In this document: piece after piece, positions 1 to 9,582 of the stretch
Position numbering within the stretch: the first letter of the stretch is position 1
How the letters are laid out: each line of letters begins with the position of its first letter
Assembly (NCBI RefSeq): GCF_905171775.1
Contig: NC_053492.1
Location: forward strand, 330,834,852-330,898,851
Length of the DNA: 64,000 bases
Direction: 5' to 3'
DNA from: Rana temporaria
Taxonomy: Eukaryota; Chordata; Amphibia; Anura; Ranidae
Position numbers and translations under genes: made by a program
Notes under the pieces: model-generated
The model's input: only the letters and a program-made list of their open reading frames with translations
Database searches by the model: none
What the model was told of the DNA's origin: nothing

Positions 1-3000
1 TTTAGTATTTTCTGGGCGTTCTCCCAATGTTCTACACATGCAGAAGAAGAACTGTTAATATGGATGGCTTTTTGCCATTCTTCCCACGTAAAAGTTTGTG
101 ATAGATCCTTCTCCCATTTAATCATATTTAAAGTTTTGGTTTGAATTGGAAAAGATGAAAGTAGTTTATATATATGGGATATGCCTCTCTTCCCACTTAT
201 TTTATAGGAAGTGAAGAATTCCCACAGCGCCCTAGGGAGTTCCACACTTTTCTTTGGGTCAAAGTTTTTATTGAACGGTTTGGCTATGAGTTTATTCGTT
301 ATTTTATGTATGTCATCGGGTGATAGCTGATCAAAAAAATTGATTCCCTGTTTGGTCCAGGGTGTGGTAGTAATTCTTACTTTACAGTAATCGATTACTC
401 CTAGTGGTATTGGCATTAGGACTGGGTTACATGTCGGCTGTAATTTTGTTAGAGCAAACTTCCAGGCTGCCAGAGTAGCTCTAATTGTTAGGAAGTTGGG
501 TGTATTAATTTTTGGTAGAGCATAGCAGGCCATGGAAAGGGAAAATAGATCCTTCCCTTTAGACACTTCTCGTTCAATGTTCAACCATAATTTATCATTT
601 GAATATCTGAACCAGTATCTCATTTGATCAAGGAGTGAGGCGAAGTAATATAGGCGTAAATCTGGGAGGTTTAGGCCTCCTTTAGCTTTAACCAATGACA
701 TAGTAGATAAAGCAATTCTAGGTTTCTTTCCCAACCAGACCAAGTTGCTCAATTTCGAGTTAATTTGTGTGAAAAATTTAGTCGGTAATGGGATGGGGAG
801 GGAGCGGAAGTAATATAGAATTTTTGGTAACGTCTTCATTTTAAAGGCTGCTATTCTTCCAATCCAAGATAGTTGTGTCTTTTTAATAGACTGTGTATCT
901 TGAGTGATTTGAGTTAATAAGGAGGGATAATTTGCTTCATACAGTTTATTAGGTGGGTAAGTAAGTTGAATCCCAAGATAGGTAATGGAGGGGTTGTCCC
1001 AATTGTAGCTAGATTGTTGTTTTAGTTTAACAACTAGGTCTGGCGGGATGTTCATAGGTAGTACAAAACATTTACTATGATTAATCTTATAATAAGAGAC
1101 TGATCCAAATTTATCTAGGATAGCGGTTACCTCTTCTAGTAGTGTGTCGGTAGCAGATAAAGTTAAAAGAACGTCGTCCGCGAATAATCCCAATTTATGT
1201 TCTATTTGACCGACCTTGATTCCTACGATATTGGGGTTAGATCTGAGAGATATCGCCAGTGGTTCAATTGCTAATGAGAATATAATGGGTGATAAGGGGC
1301 ATCCCTGTCTAGTACCGTTTGAGAGACTAAACTGTTTAGATATACTTCCCGATGTAAATACCCTAGCAGATGGTGTAGTATAGAGAGACATTATGGCTTC
1401 AAAAATAAATCCTGTGAGACCAAATTTCTTAAGGGTTTCCGCTACATATCCCCAGTGCACTCTGTCGAATGCCTTCTCCGCATCCAGTCCGAGAAGCAGA
1501 GAAGGCATCCGACCGCGCTCTACATGGCTAAGTAGATTAATCATCCGTCTGGTGCTATCCGGGCCTTGACGTCCCTTCACGAATCCAACTTGATCTGGTT
1601 CAATCAGATAAGGAGTAATTTCTAATAGTCGATTAGCTAGAACCTTAGCAAAAAAATTTAAATCAGAATTAAGTAGCGAGATAGGTCTATAATTAGTTGG
1701 AGAAGTCGGGTCTTTCCCTTGCTTTGGTATTGTGATGACAATTGCTTCAAGCATTTCCTTAGGGAATGAGCGGGTGTTGACAGCTTGATTAAACAATCTG
1801 GTCAAGTATGGAGAAAGCATATTTTCAAATGCCTTAAAGTATTCACTAGATAGGCCATCTGCACCGGGCGCTTTATTTAGTGGTAACATTGAGATTACTT
1901 TTTTGATTTCATTTACTGTTATAGGATCATTTAATTTTTCTAATGTAGCGGAATCTACTGTAGGGATGTTAAGTTTATCAAGAAATTGGGTTATATCTTT
2001 TAGGGTTGGTTGGGTGACAGTATGATCTTTTTTTAGATTATATAGGCCCTCATAGTATTCTGCAAACGCATCAGCTATACTCTGTGGGTTATACAATACT
2101 TTTCCTGACTTGTGGTGAACAATTTCATGGATTTTCTGTTTGTTCTGTCTAATACGTAGTTGCATGGCAAGTAACTTACCCGCTTTATTTCCTTGGGAGT
2201 AGTGGTTTAGTTTTAGTTTTTTGAGGTATTTTTCATGATCAGAGATCAAAGTCGCTCTAAGCTCGTGTCTGGCTTCATTAAGTTGTTGGAGGAGGAGGAT
2301 GTGTTTGGGGGCTAGCTTGTGTTCCTTCTCTAATTTGTCTATTTTCACTAATAGATTATTTACCTCCTGTGACCGCCTTTTTTTTCCCCTAGACGTCAAT
2401 TGTATCAGCATTCCTCTGGAGAAAGCTTTGTGGGCACACCATATACTAGAGATAGAGACTTCGTCGTTGTCATTAAATTTAAAATATTCTTCTAGTCTTT
2501 CCTTCATCTCTGCCAGAGCTCCTCTATGTGACAAAATATATGTATTGTTCCTCCAAAGAACATGCTTCGAATTTTGTTGGGCTAGATCAATAATTAAAGA
2601 GATTGGAGCATGGTCAGACCATGTTATGTTATGTATATGGGCATCTGTGGTTTTCTGGAGGAGAGCTCTGTCAGTGATGAAGAAGTCGATCCTAGAATAG
2701 GATTTATGGACATTTGAATAAAACGTAAAGTCCTTTTCTGTTGCGTGGAGACACCTCCAAGGATCATGGAGGTCTTCTTGTGAGAAGATGTTCTTCAAAC
2801 CTCTTCGTTTGGATTGGATCCCTTTAGTGGTGTCCAGAGTAGGGTCCATCGTTGCATTAAAGTCCCCACATAAGATAATATTGCCTTTTTGTATTTTCTT
2901 TGTTATTGTGATAACTTTTTGAAGGAATTGTTGTGGGTTCCTATTTGGTGCGTAGATATTGACTAATGTTAGTATTGTATTTTCAATCTTTGCAACCAGT

Positions 3001-3283
3001 ATTACATACCGACCTTGTTGGTCAATTTTTGAGTCCAAAAGTTGAAAGGAGATTGAATCCTTGATGATCGTCAGGACTCCTTTTTTTTCTTACTGTTGTG
3101 AGATGCGAAGATATGCGGGAATTTAGGGTGTGAAAATTGAGGAGGGTTGTCTCTTGCAAAATGCGATTCTTGAATGCAGAGTATGTCGCATCCGAATTTT
3201 AGGGCATCATTCCATAGGGCTTTTCTTTTGAAGGGGCTGTTGAGGCCCTTCACATTTAATGAGAGTAGTTTTAGATTAGGCAT
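1..3283 (-). CDS. LINE ORF2: endonuclease and reverse transcriptase, partial, one frameshift
   Basis: The protein would nick genomic DNA and copy the element RNA at the nick (target-primed reverse transcription). It starts MPNLKLLSLNVKGLNS, a typical apurinic-endonuclease N-terminus. Further endonuclease motifs are CIQES, NIYAPN, GDFNA and SDHAPI (about 2604-2622). The reverse transcriptase shows DAEKAFDRV (about 1459-1486), GTRQGCPLSP (about 1297-1325) and the catalytic FADD box (1173-1184). A hand translation shows no stop from the frameshift to the window edge, about 1,025 codons, so the truncation here is only the window limit. The single lesion is at a run of eight T (3081-3088, A8 on the coding strand), where one base must be added to join the first 68 residues to the rest. 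This is either a real one-base deletion or a homopolymer sequencing error. Few other copies in the window are this well preserved, so the insertion is probably young. Confidence 0.93.
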
Positions 3284-3647
3284 AGCGAATAATTTTCATA
3301 TAGATGAATTGTATATGTATCAAATGTAGTAAAGGCAAAGCGTGTCCATCGACTACATAACTTCCATGAAAAAAGAAGATTGTAAGATATTGCTTGTGAG
3401 GGGGGGAGGGAAGGAAATTAGGATCATGGTCAAAAACAGAGACAAAAACCAAAAATAACATGTAAAAACAAGCGAGTTGTCGAGCAACTCTTGTGTGCAT
3501 AAATGTGTGCACTCTCGTTGTGGGGGCTTTGTTAATCATAGATCAGGGGTTCAGGATAGGGGCTCCCTGGGATTCATGTGCCTGAGGAACTTAGGCCATG
3601 ATAAACTGGAGAGAAAAGAGACAAGAATTTTTATACCGGCGGTTGTG
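3284..3647 (-). other. Inter-ORF region of the LINE
   Basis: 364 bp between ORF1 and ORF2 of the minus-strand LINE. Short open frames cross it on both strands, but none resembles a known domain. It is longer than the spacer of mammalian L1, so ORF2 translation here would need reinitiation or an internal start. No ribosome-entry structure is obvious by eye. Confidence 0.6.
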
Positions 3648-4778
3648 TCATCCATGACTGACATTCCAAGGAGCGGTCAGTTTTTCTTTGGTGGTTCCAT
3701 CGATCGGGGTACTTTCATCATTTGGGAGTAGATTCCATTTTTTCAGAATCTTGAGGCCATCTTCCAGTGTGTGTATTGTATGAGACATGTTATCTTTTTC
3801 CACAGATAGTTTGGTTGGAAAACCCCATCTATAAATTAATTTGTGGTTTCGAAGTATTTTGGTGATCGGATTCAGGTTTTTCCGCGCCAAGATAGTAGCT
3901 TGGGAAAGATCGGAGTATAGGATAATTCCCGCGTAGGGGTCTGGTAGTGGTGCATGGTGTCTTGCAAAATGCATTAGCATGTCTTTTGTCTGGAAAAAAT
4001 GGATCTTGGCGATCACATCTCTTGGAAGTTTCGCTGCGATGTGCGAGGGCTTAGGAAGTCTGTGAGCTCTGTCGATCACTAGATCTTGTTTTTGCAATGA
4101 GGGGATAAGGTCCACGAACATTTTTTGCAAAAAGATTCTTAGGTCATTATTTTTTACGTTTTCAGGGATGCCGCGGAATTTAATATTGTTTCGCCTAGAC
4201 CTATCTTCGAGGTCTGAGACTTTAAGCTTCAGTTGTCTGACTTCTTCCTCAAGAGCAAAATGGTCATCAACTAATTCATTATGGGCGTCAGTGAAGTCAG
4301 TCATTTTGTTTTCAATATAATCCACTCTTTCACCCAAATCTCCTATTTCCGCTTTAGATTTTTGCATAAATGCTCTCATGTCATGTTGGATCGCTCCATG
4401 CAATGATTTTAGCATTTCCTTCATATCAGTGTCAAGCATTGCTTTGCCAGAGGTGGGAAAGGAGTCCAATTTTACCTCATAGGGGTTAATATCAGCATCA
4501 GAATCACAGTCTATTTCAATGTCACTTACTTTATCTCCAGATGACACTTTTCTCCTTTGTTTTACAGGGCTGATGAAGTCTGATTCAAAGGCTTCATTTT
4601 GTTGTTCCTTCTCAGGCTGCTGCAGCATCAGAGCCTGTGTCTTTCTCCTCACAGAGTTGCCTGGCAGCTGGTCTGTGTGTGTGAGGGAGGAGGCGCCATC
4701 TTTTTCCTGAGGGGATTCAGCCGGACTGATAAACAACCCCAATTTGCGGGGTTTCTTGCGGGAATTACGTTTCTCCAT
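3648..4778 (-). CDS. LINE ORF1: coiled-coil/RRM nucleic-acid chaperone
   Basis: A 376-residue protein, within the usual size range of L1-type ORF1 proteins, which trimerise and coat the element RNA. Residues 1-110 are polar and basic (starts MEKRNSRKKPRKLG) with an acidic patch EIDCDSDADIN. A heptad-rich segment at about 115-200 is the expected coiled coil. It is followed by SRRNNIKFRGIPE, the hallmark entry of the L1 ORF1 RRM-like domain. A C-terminal domain follows with DLVIDRAHRLPKP and a KILRNHKLIYRW-like segment. The start at 4778 is the first ATG of the frame and directly follows the leader. There is no frameshift or stop. Identification as an L1-family ORF1 is firm; the exact clade (L1 versus Tx1) is not settled by eye. 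Confidence 0.9.
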   Translation of the reverse strand: MEKRNSRKKPRKLGLFISPAESPQEKDGASSLTHTDQLPGNSVRRKTQALMLQQPEKEQQNEAFESDFISPVKQRRKVSSGDKVSDIEIDCDSDADINPYEVKLDSFPTSGKAMLDTDMKEMLKSLHGAIQHDMRAFMQKSKAEIGDLGERVDYIENKMTDFTDAHNELVDDHFALEEEVRQLKLKVSDLEDRSRRNNIKFRGIPENVKNNDLRIFLQKMFVDLIPSLQKQDLVIDRAHRLPKPSHIAAKLPRDVIAKIHFFQTKDMLMHFARHHAPLPDPYAGIILYSDLSQATILARKNLNPITKILRNHKLIYRWGFPTKLSVEKDNMSHTIHTLEDGLKILKKWNLLPNDESTPIDGTTKEKLTAPWNVSHG

Positions 4779-5790
4779 AATGCTGGAGATGTTCTCTGTC
4801 CTCTCCGGATCGATACTGTGTCCTCGGGCGTGCTTTTCGTCGCTGCTAGCCGCTTCAGGAAGGTATTAGAACATGGAGCTCTAGCAGTGAGCTTCCATAC
4901 AGATTCCCTGCTGGCCACGCCTCCACATATTTTGTGTTTTTTTATATATGCGATTCTAACACATTTGTTTTTAGCGATAATCTATATATACATTTATTTA
5001 TACAAGATCGCAATTTTAACATATTAAATACATGTTCTAAATAAACTCTTTTTTTAACACTAATTGTTTCTGATCTGGAGTGGATGTCAATTTCCATCTC
5101 CAGCGCAGAATCGATATTTTTATAAGTTTTTTTATTTTTATTTAATTTTTATGACTGGCCCTTATAGTTGATGTGCCGCTGATGGGAGTATTAACACTAC
5201 CCATTTATACTGCGCTTTGCAATAGACATTATTTTGGTGATTCTCCGTTTATTTTTGTGCCCCATTTTTTCATTTGTTTGATTGAACATGCGACTTCTCT
5301 CTACGGGCGCCGCTCTGACCAATCACGGATGACCTCTCTCATAATGAGGCTTGGCGCGCACGCATGCGCACTTTAGCTACCAGACATCCGGGTTCCTCAG
5401 AGCGAGGCCTGGTCTGCAGGCGCGCTCTCACTGGACACTACACAGCAGCCTCTATCTATTCAGAGTGAGGCTTGGCTATCGCGCACGCGCGGTAGCATAG
5501 TGTAATCCACGACAAACAAACAATACATGGTTACTATGCTCTGCCGTGCTTGTTAGCACATGCAAACGAGGCTTGGCTCTGGCGCACGCGCGGTCGCATC
5601 TGTCGTCCGTGGCATGGTAAATTTTCACAGTTTGCCTCAACTATTATTTATTTTATACATTTCAAGTATTTTAATGGCCAGTGCATTTCATTTTGTTTCA
5701 TTTTACTCAGTATGTCCATGTCACACTCCTAATGACTACATTCCAAATGTAACAGCCACGTTAAAGACACTATACCCATATTCTCTGTGA

Positions 5791-5868
5791 GGTTCCTGTT
5801 TCATATAGAGGCTTGGAGTGCAAACTGCAGGTTCCTGTTTCATATAGAGGCTTGGAGTGCAAACTGCA
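5791..5868 (+). repeat. Tandem duplication of about 39 bp
   Basis: The segment beginning GGTTCCTGTTTCATATAGAG occurs twice head to tail and ends in AAACTGCA. Each unit contains the GAGGCTTGG motif of the surrounding element. Confidence 0.85.
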
Positions 5869-5982
5869 GCGCCATCTTGGATAGGTGATGTGCTGTCTGT
5901 GATTGCTGATTGTTTGGGGTGAGTCAGATCTTCATTTGATTGGATGTGATTACATGGACTAGACATATATTGGAGTGGGCTG

Positions 5983-6045
5983 CAGTGGAGAGACACCCCA
6001 GACGATGTGCTTTTGACCACGAAACGCATCGGGAGGACTCCACTG
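5983..6045 (+). ncRNA. Hammerhead-ribozyme-like core, locus 1
   Basis: Stem I is CAGTGGAG (5983-5990) with CTCCACTG (6038-6045), an internal loop, then CCC (5996-5998) with GGG (6031-6033) closing onto the core. The segment CAGACGA (5999-6005) replaces CUGANGA with one change. Stem II is GTG/CAC (6007-6009, 6018-6020). GAAACGCATC (6021-6030) then supplies GAAA, a near-palindromic minimal stem III and a C at the predicted cleavage position. The arrangement is complete, but one conserved core base is altered, so activity is doubtful. Confidence 0.55.
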
Positions 6046-6779
6046 TCGCCCCATTTACATGCAAGAGCTCTTTTACTTCCAGCCAAATGTAAGTTTGTTA
6101 GCTGTGAATAAACACGTATTTTTTCTTTTATACGGAGTTACGCTATGTGGCCACTTCTCTTTATTTTTCTCTATGCACCACTAACACACTGAGCCAATTG
6201 GTTTTGGGATACCAACATCAGTATAGCTTCCGGCTTACTCCTGGGGACCTATTCCATATAAGGACCTACCCACCAGTTGGACCTACGCTTCCTGCCAAGG
6301 ATTGCTGTTTGACAATCGTCATATAAAGCCTTGACTGACCTCTTTTGGCATATGCCACCAGTGGTCAACAAGTTCCGGTAAGCCTGCACTTTTTCCGGTG
6401 ATGGGATTGTCACGTTAAAGGAGTCACGCTTTTTCTATTTATTCACCTTTTCACTTAAATGACTTGTGGATGTTGATGAACTTTGCTACATACCTCGGAT
6501 CATCACACTTAGGAGTTTTTGTTGGACTTTGTTTCTATGTTTGATACCACCTTAGGTGCATCAGTTCACGTGCCAGTTGGCACTGTTGTCACCCCTCGCT
6601 ATAGAGGAATCTCACATGTTTCACAATTTGTGTCTAACATTTATTAATGTTATATGTGTTTTATTTTTTACTATACACATTTTTTGGTATTTTGATATTC
6701 ATTTATTAATTTTAGCGCTACACATACGTATTTTTTGGTTGTTTTGCTTTTTTGAATAAGCCGTGTCAGCAGCTACCAT

Positions 6780-7500
6780 TTACGCACACCTGGCAGCGCA
6801 GGGTATCCACTCTCTTAACATCAATGACAGCTTGAAGTATTTTGTGGTATTTGTGGATGAGGCTCTTTACCATTCCTCTTGGCAAAAAGCCCCCAGTTCC
6901 TGTAAATTCTTGGGCTGTCTTGCATGAACTGCAGGTTTGAGATCTACCCAGAGTGGCTCAATGATTTTGAGGTCAAGAAACTGAGATGGCCACTCCAGAA
7001 CCTTCACTTTATTCTGCTGTAGCCAATGACAGGTCGACTTAGCCTTGTATTTTGGATCATTGTCATGTTGAAATGTCCAAGTACGTCCCATGCGCAGCTT
7101 CCTGGCTGATGAATGCAAATGTTCCTCCAGTGTTTTTTTGATAACATATCTTGCCATCAATTTTGACCAAATTTCCTGTGCCTTTGTAGCTCACACATCC
7201 CCAAAACATCAGCGATCCACCTCCGTGTTTCACAGTAGGAATGGTGTACTTTTCATCATAGGCCTGGTGGACTCCTCTCCAAATGAAGCGTTTATGGTTT
7301 GGCATATTGTAAATGGGATACTTTGTGGCATTTGCGTAGTAATGTCATTTGCGTAGTAAAGTCTTTCTTATGGCGACTTAAACATGCATCTTCAAACGCC
7401 ACATGTTTTCAGAGTCCTGGATTTCACCTGAAGTTATTTGTGGGTATTTCTTTGCATCCTGAACAATTTTCCTGGCAGTTGTGGCTGAAATTTTAGTTGC
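6780..7500 (-). pseudogene. Tc1/mariner transposase remnant
   Basis: Two overlapping minus-strand reading frames (7305-7063 and 7160-6867) give a broken Tc1-type transposase. Upstream are KRFIWRGVHQAYDEKYTIPTV and TVKHGGGSLMFWGCVSYKG, typical of the central catalytic domain. Downstream are FQHDNDPKYKAK, carrying the second aspartate, and PSQFLDLKIIEPLW, matching the region that normally holds the third acidic residue. The family protein is about 340 residues; only the catalytic half is readable and it needs at least one frameshift. The N-terminal DNA-binding helices and the terminal inverted repeats are not recognisable. It is an inactive fossil. Confidence 0.85.
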
Positions 7501-7504
7501 AAAA

Positions 7505-8110
7505 AACAAGAAAATTTGTGCTAACCCTAATAGTGAATTGAAAAAATTTGTGGTAATCTAAACCAGGAGGCAGCAGTAAACAGTGTATACACACATAAAT
7601 ACATAGAAAAAAGGAAAAAACTGTGCCAACTAAATTCTACCAGCTGATAAGCCGGAGCTGTGATGATATATTGATCTATGTGAAACAATCATGAATAAAG
7701 TCCCAACGGTGAAGTAGGAATAATGATAATCAGCTGAGCCAAACAGCACTGCAGTGAAGGATAAAAACCATCCGTGAAACCGCCACCACATAGACAGCCT
7801 CTTACCAGAACGATAAGAAGAGTTAGCCTTAAGCAGGTAAGTTCTCAATGAATGGATTCACACACACAATGGTAACAGGGTTCAGGAAACTCTGGATCGT
7901 ATCCTCCAATGGAAAACGGCTACCCCTTCACTTGAATGGTCCGTGGATCAAAAGAACAAAAAACGGGCCATAGTGTAATACCATTTGAGAGGTTTTATTG
8001 CAGTATAAAAGATTGTACTTACAAATAAGCAGAATCGTAAAAGCATGTAAAACAGTGCCCGGCCGGCAATGGAGGAGCCCTTCCTCATTCACAATTAGCG
8101 TGGGACGTGC
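7505..8110 (-). mobile_element. Degenerate hammerhead-type repeat (minus)
   Basis: Read on the minus strand, a candidate decayed core at 8055-8090 is followed by TTTGTAAGTA, TTTTATA, CAATAAAA (near 7990) and GTATTACACTATGGCCC. The same order (core, TGTAAGT, AATAAA, TTACGCTATGTGGCC) follows the core at 6000-6150, which supports common origin. No coding capacity and no clear ends. Confidence 0.4.
8055..8090 (-). ncRNA. Weak hammerhead-like remnant, locus 7
   Basis: On the minus strand ATGAGGAA is followed by a short GGGCTCC-type hairpin and then GCCGGC, a palindrome in the position of the minimal stem III. The GAAA box is not preserved and stem I is not convincing. It is reported mainly because its downstream context matches locus 1. 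Confidence 0.25.
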
Positions 8111-8164
8111 GCTCACTGACGTCACCACGCTTATTGGCAAAATGGCTCTGGATACAGCCCATTT

Positions 8165-8410
8165 TGCCGCGTCAGTACCCAAACATTTTTTTTTATCATT
8201 TTGTTCCCACAAATATAGCTTTCTTTTGGTGGTATATGATCACCTCTGCGATTCTAAAAAAAAGACCGTAAATTTTGAAAAAAATAAAGTTTTTATTTTT
8301 TTCTGTAATTTTTTTTGTAAATAAGTAAGTTTTCTTTTTCAATTACGGGCACCGAGAGGTGGCACTGGGCATGGATGGGCGGCACTGATGGACACTGAGG
8401 GGTGGCACTT
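8165..8410 (+). repeat. Fragment of the TTAACCACTT repeat family
   Basis: Contains the family's internal words CCCACAAATATAGCTTTCTT, GGTGGTATATGATCACCTCT and TTACGGGCACCGAGAGGTGG. These match the split copy at 30878-31086 plus 43648-44273. Both terminal inverted repeats are missing. No coding capacity. Confidence 0.7.
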
Positions 8411-8847
8411 AAGTTTATTTACAATAAGTAGGATTCCTTGAGTGAAAAAAAATGTCCCAATAAATGGAATTCCTTGAGTGAAAAAAATATTGTAGATAAC
8501 AATCTCCAAAAAAAAATAATATATCCAGGCAAATAAATATAAAATTAAAAAAATATATATTATACAGTTCTTCATGCAAAAAGAAGTGTATGTGCAGCTG
8601 TGAGTCTTTGTGCAGTGTGAATGCAATCCAGAATATGTGCAGAAAAAATCTACAGTCCTCAATCCACAAAGTGCCAGTGCTCCACTCCTAGTGAACCTGT
8701 TTCCCCCAGCCTCTCACCTTGGCCAGCTTGTAGTAAAGCTTCTCTAATCCCACAATGGCAATAGCTCTCCGATGTCCACTCTAGCCTTTACCGTGGATCT
8801 GTGGTTCTCAGTACCAAGATATAAAAGAAAGGGGCTTACTCAAAAGA

Positions 8848-8862
8848 CCCTATGAGTAAGTG
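8848..8862 (+). repeat. 15-bp target-site duplication, left copy
   Basis: CCCTATGAGTAAGTG here and at 9190-9204 flank the nested element exactly, and both copies are identical. Confidence 0.85.
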
Positions 8863-9189
8863 AAGAAAGAGTCACCGCTCTAGGTGGGTCTACTATATGG
8901 TCACACGTTTAAAACAGGATTCCAAGGGTGCTGGCAGTGCACTGGGCAAGCATGAAAAGTAGATGAAAGATGGATAGCCGCACTCCAAAAAAAACTTGCA
9001 GGTTGTCTTTTATTCAAATAAACAGCAAATACATCACCAAATCATAAAACAGGAACAGGGGAACAGCCGACGTTTCGCACAAGATTAGTGCTTATTCGGG
9101 GTGGTTTTATGATTTGGTGATGTATTTGCTGTTTATTTGAATAAAAGACAACCTGCACGTTTTTTTGAGTGCGGCTATCCATCTTTTCT
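8863..9189 (-). mobile_element. 327-bp hammerhead-bearing hairpin retroelement
   Basis: Flanked by identical 15-bp direct repeats, the size expected from target-primed reverse transcription rather than from a DNA transposase. It shares GGTGCTGGCARTGCAC, GATGGAYAGCCGCACTCC and GGAGTGCGGCTRTCCATC with the element at 21377-21717. Its centre is a hairpin with perfect 49-bp arms (9002-9050 and 9104-9152), and the tip carries locus 2. It has no poly-A tail and no coding capacity, so it would depend on another element's enzymes. Confidence 0.75.
9067..9101 (-). ncRNA. Hammerhead-like core, locus 2
   Basis: Minus strand: CCGAATAA stands where CUGAUGAA is expected (5 of 8 bases agree). A perfect GCAC/GTGC stem II (9088-9091, 9077-9080) follows, then GAAACGTC with a GTC in the cleavage position. 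The long perfect hairpin arms act as an extended stem I. The CUGANGA box is badly decayed, so cleavage is unlikely. Confidence 0.45.
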
Positions 9190-9235
9190 CCCTATGAGTA
9201 AGTGGTGTGAGCAGCCACGTAACGCGTAAGGGAGG
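9187..9235 (+). ncRNA. Hammerhead-like core of the foldback, locus 6 (split by insertion)
   Basis: CCCT (9190-9193) pairs with AGGG (9229-9232) as stem I. ATGAGTA stands for CUGANGA. GTGG/CCAC (9202-9205, 9215-9218) is stem II with a 9-base loop. GTAACGCGTA (9219-9228) corresponds to GAAACNNGUH with a palindromic ACGCGT. Before the nested insertion the 5' flank was the sequence now at 8830-8862. Confidence 0.5.
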
Positions 9236-9582
9236 CGAGCCAGTGGTGACATCATCTCCGCTCGAGGCCGAGAGCGGAAGTGCCTTTGTTATTGTTTGTT
9301 GAAGCATGAGAGCACTTGTTACATCGTTCTTATGTAAGTGTAATTGTTTTTCTTTATTAAATCTTTTAATTAATACTACACTATTTATATCTTGGTACTG
9401 AGAACCACGGTAAAGGCTAGAGTGGACATCAGAGAGGACTGTATACTATATATTTTTAAATTTTATATTATTTGCCTGGATATATTAATTTTTTTGGAGA
9501 TTGTTATCTACAATATTTGTTTTCACTCAAGGAATTCCATTTATTGGGACATTTTTTTCAGTTAAGGAATCCTACTTATTAG

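Larger units (their letters stand above)
1..4920 (-). mobile_element. L1-like non-LTR retrotransposon (5' part, runs off the window)
   Basis: On the minus strand a short GC-richer leader (about 4779-4920), ORF1 (4778-3648), a 364-bp gap and ORF2 (from 3283) follow in the order expected for L1/Tx1-type LINEs. The 3' end lies left of position 1. Both frames are in very good condition, unlike the second LINE of this window. The 5' boundary is inferred from the change to AT-rich unrelated sequence near 4925; I did not find a target-site duplication because the 3' end is absent. Confidence 0.9.
5040..6770 (+). mobile_element. Hammerhead-bearing repeat with GAGGCTTGG/CpG-rich 5' module
   Basis: Noncoding element with uncertain ends. 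Its 5' part has four spaced copies of a GAGGCTTGG-type motif followed by GCGCACGCGCG-type DNA (near 5342, 5404, 5465, 5564). A hammerhead-like core is at 5983-6045. Downstream come AATAAA (near 6107), GGAGTTACGCTATGTGGCC (near 6135) and a TTTTAGCGCTACACA motif (6711-6725). The insertion at 33388-35333 has the same order: ACGAGGCTTTG/GCGCATGCGC motifs, hammerhead, then TTTAGCGCTAC about 0.6-0.7 kb later. I read the two as members of one family. No protein is recognisable. Confidence 0.55.
8422..9582. mobile_element. 1.2-kb foldback element (imperfect inverted repeat)
   Basis: The outer arms 8422-8570 and 9435-9582 are inverted copies of each other (for example AATAAGTAGGATTCCTT with AAGGAATCCTACTTATT), and so are the inner parts 8766-8822 and 9383-9430. 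The left side carries about 190 bp without a partner. The tip holds a hammerhead-like core (locus 6) that has been split by the nested 327-bp element at 8863-9189. No protein-coding capacity. Confidence 0.75.

Noticed and set aside
2299..2700. 133-residue plus-strand frame and similar frames at 3477-3731 and 4599-5027
   Set aside because: Antisense shadows of LINE ORF2 and ORF1.
8055..8090. Seventh hammerhead as a firm call
   Set aside because: GAAA box and stem I are not preserved; kept only as a weak feature because of downstream similarity to locus 1.
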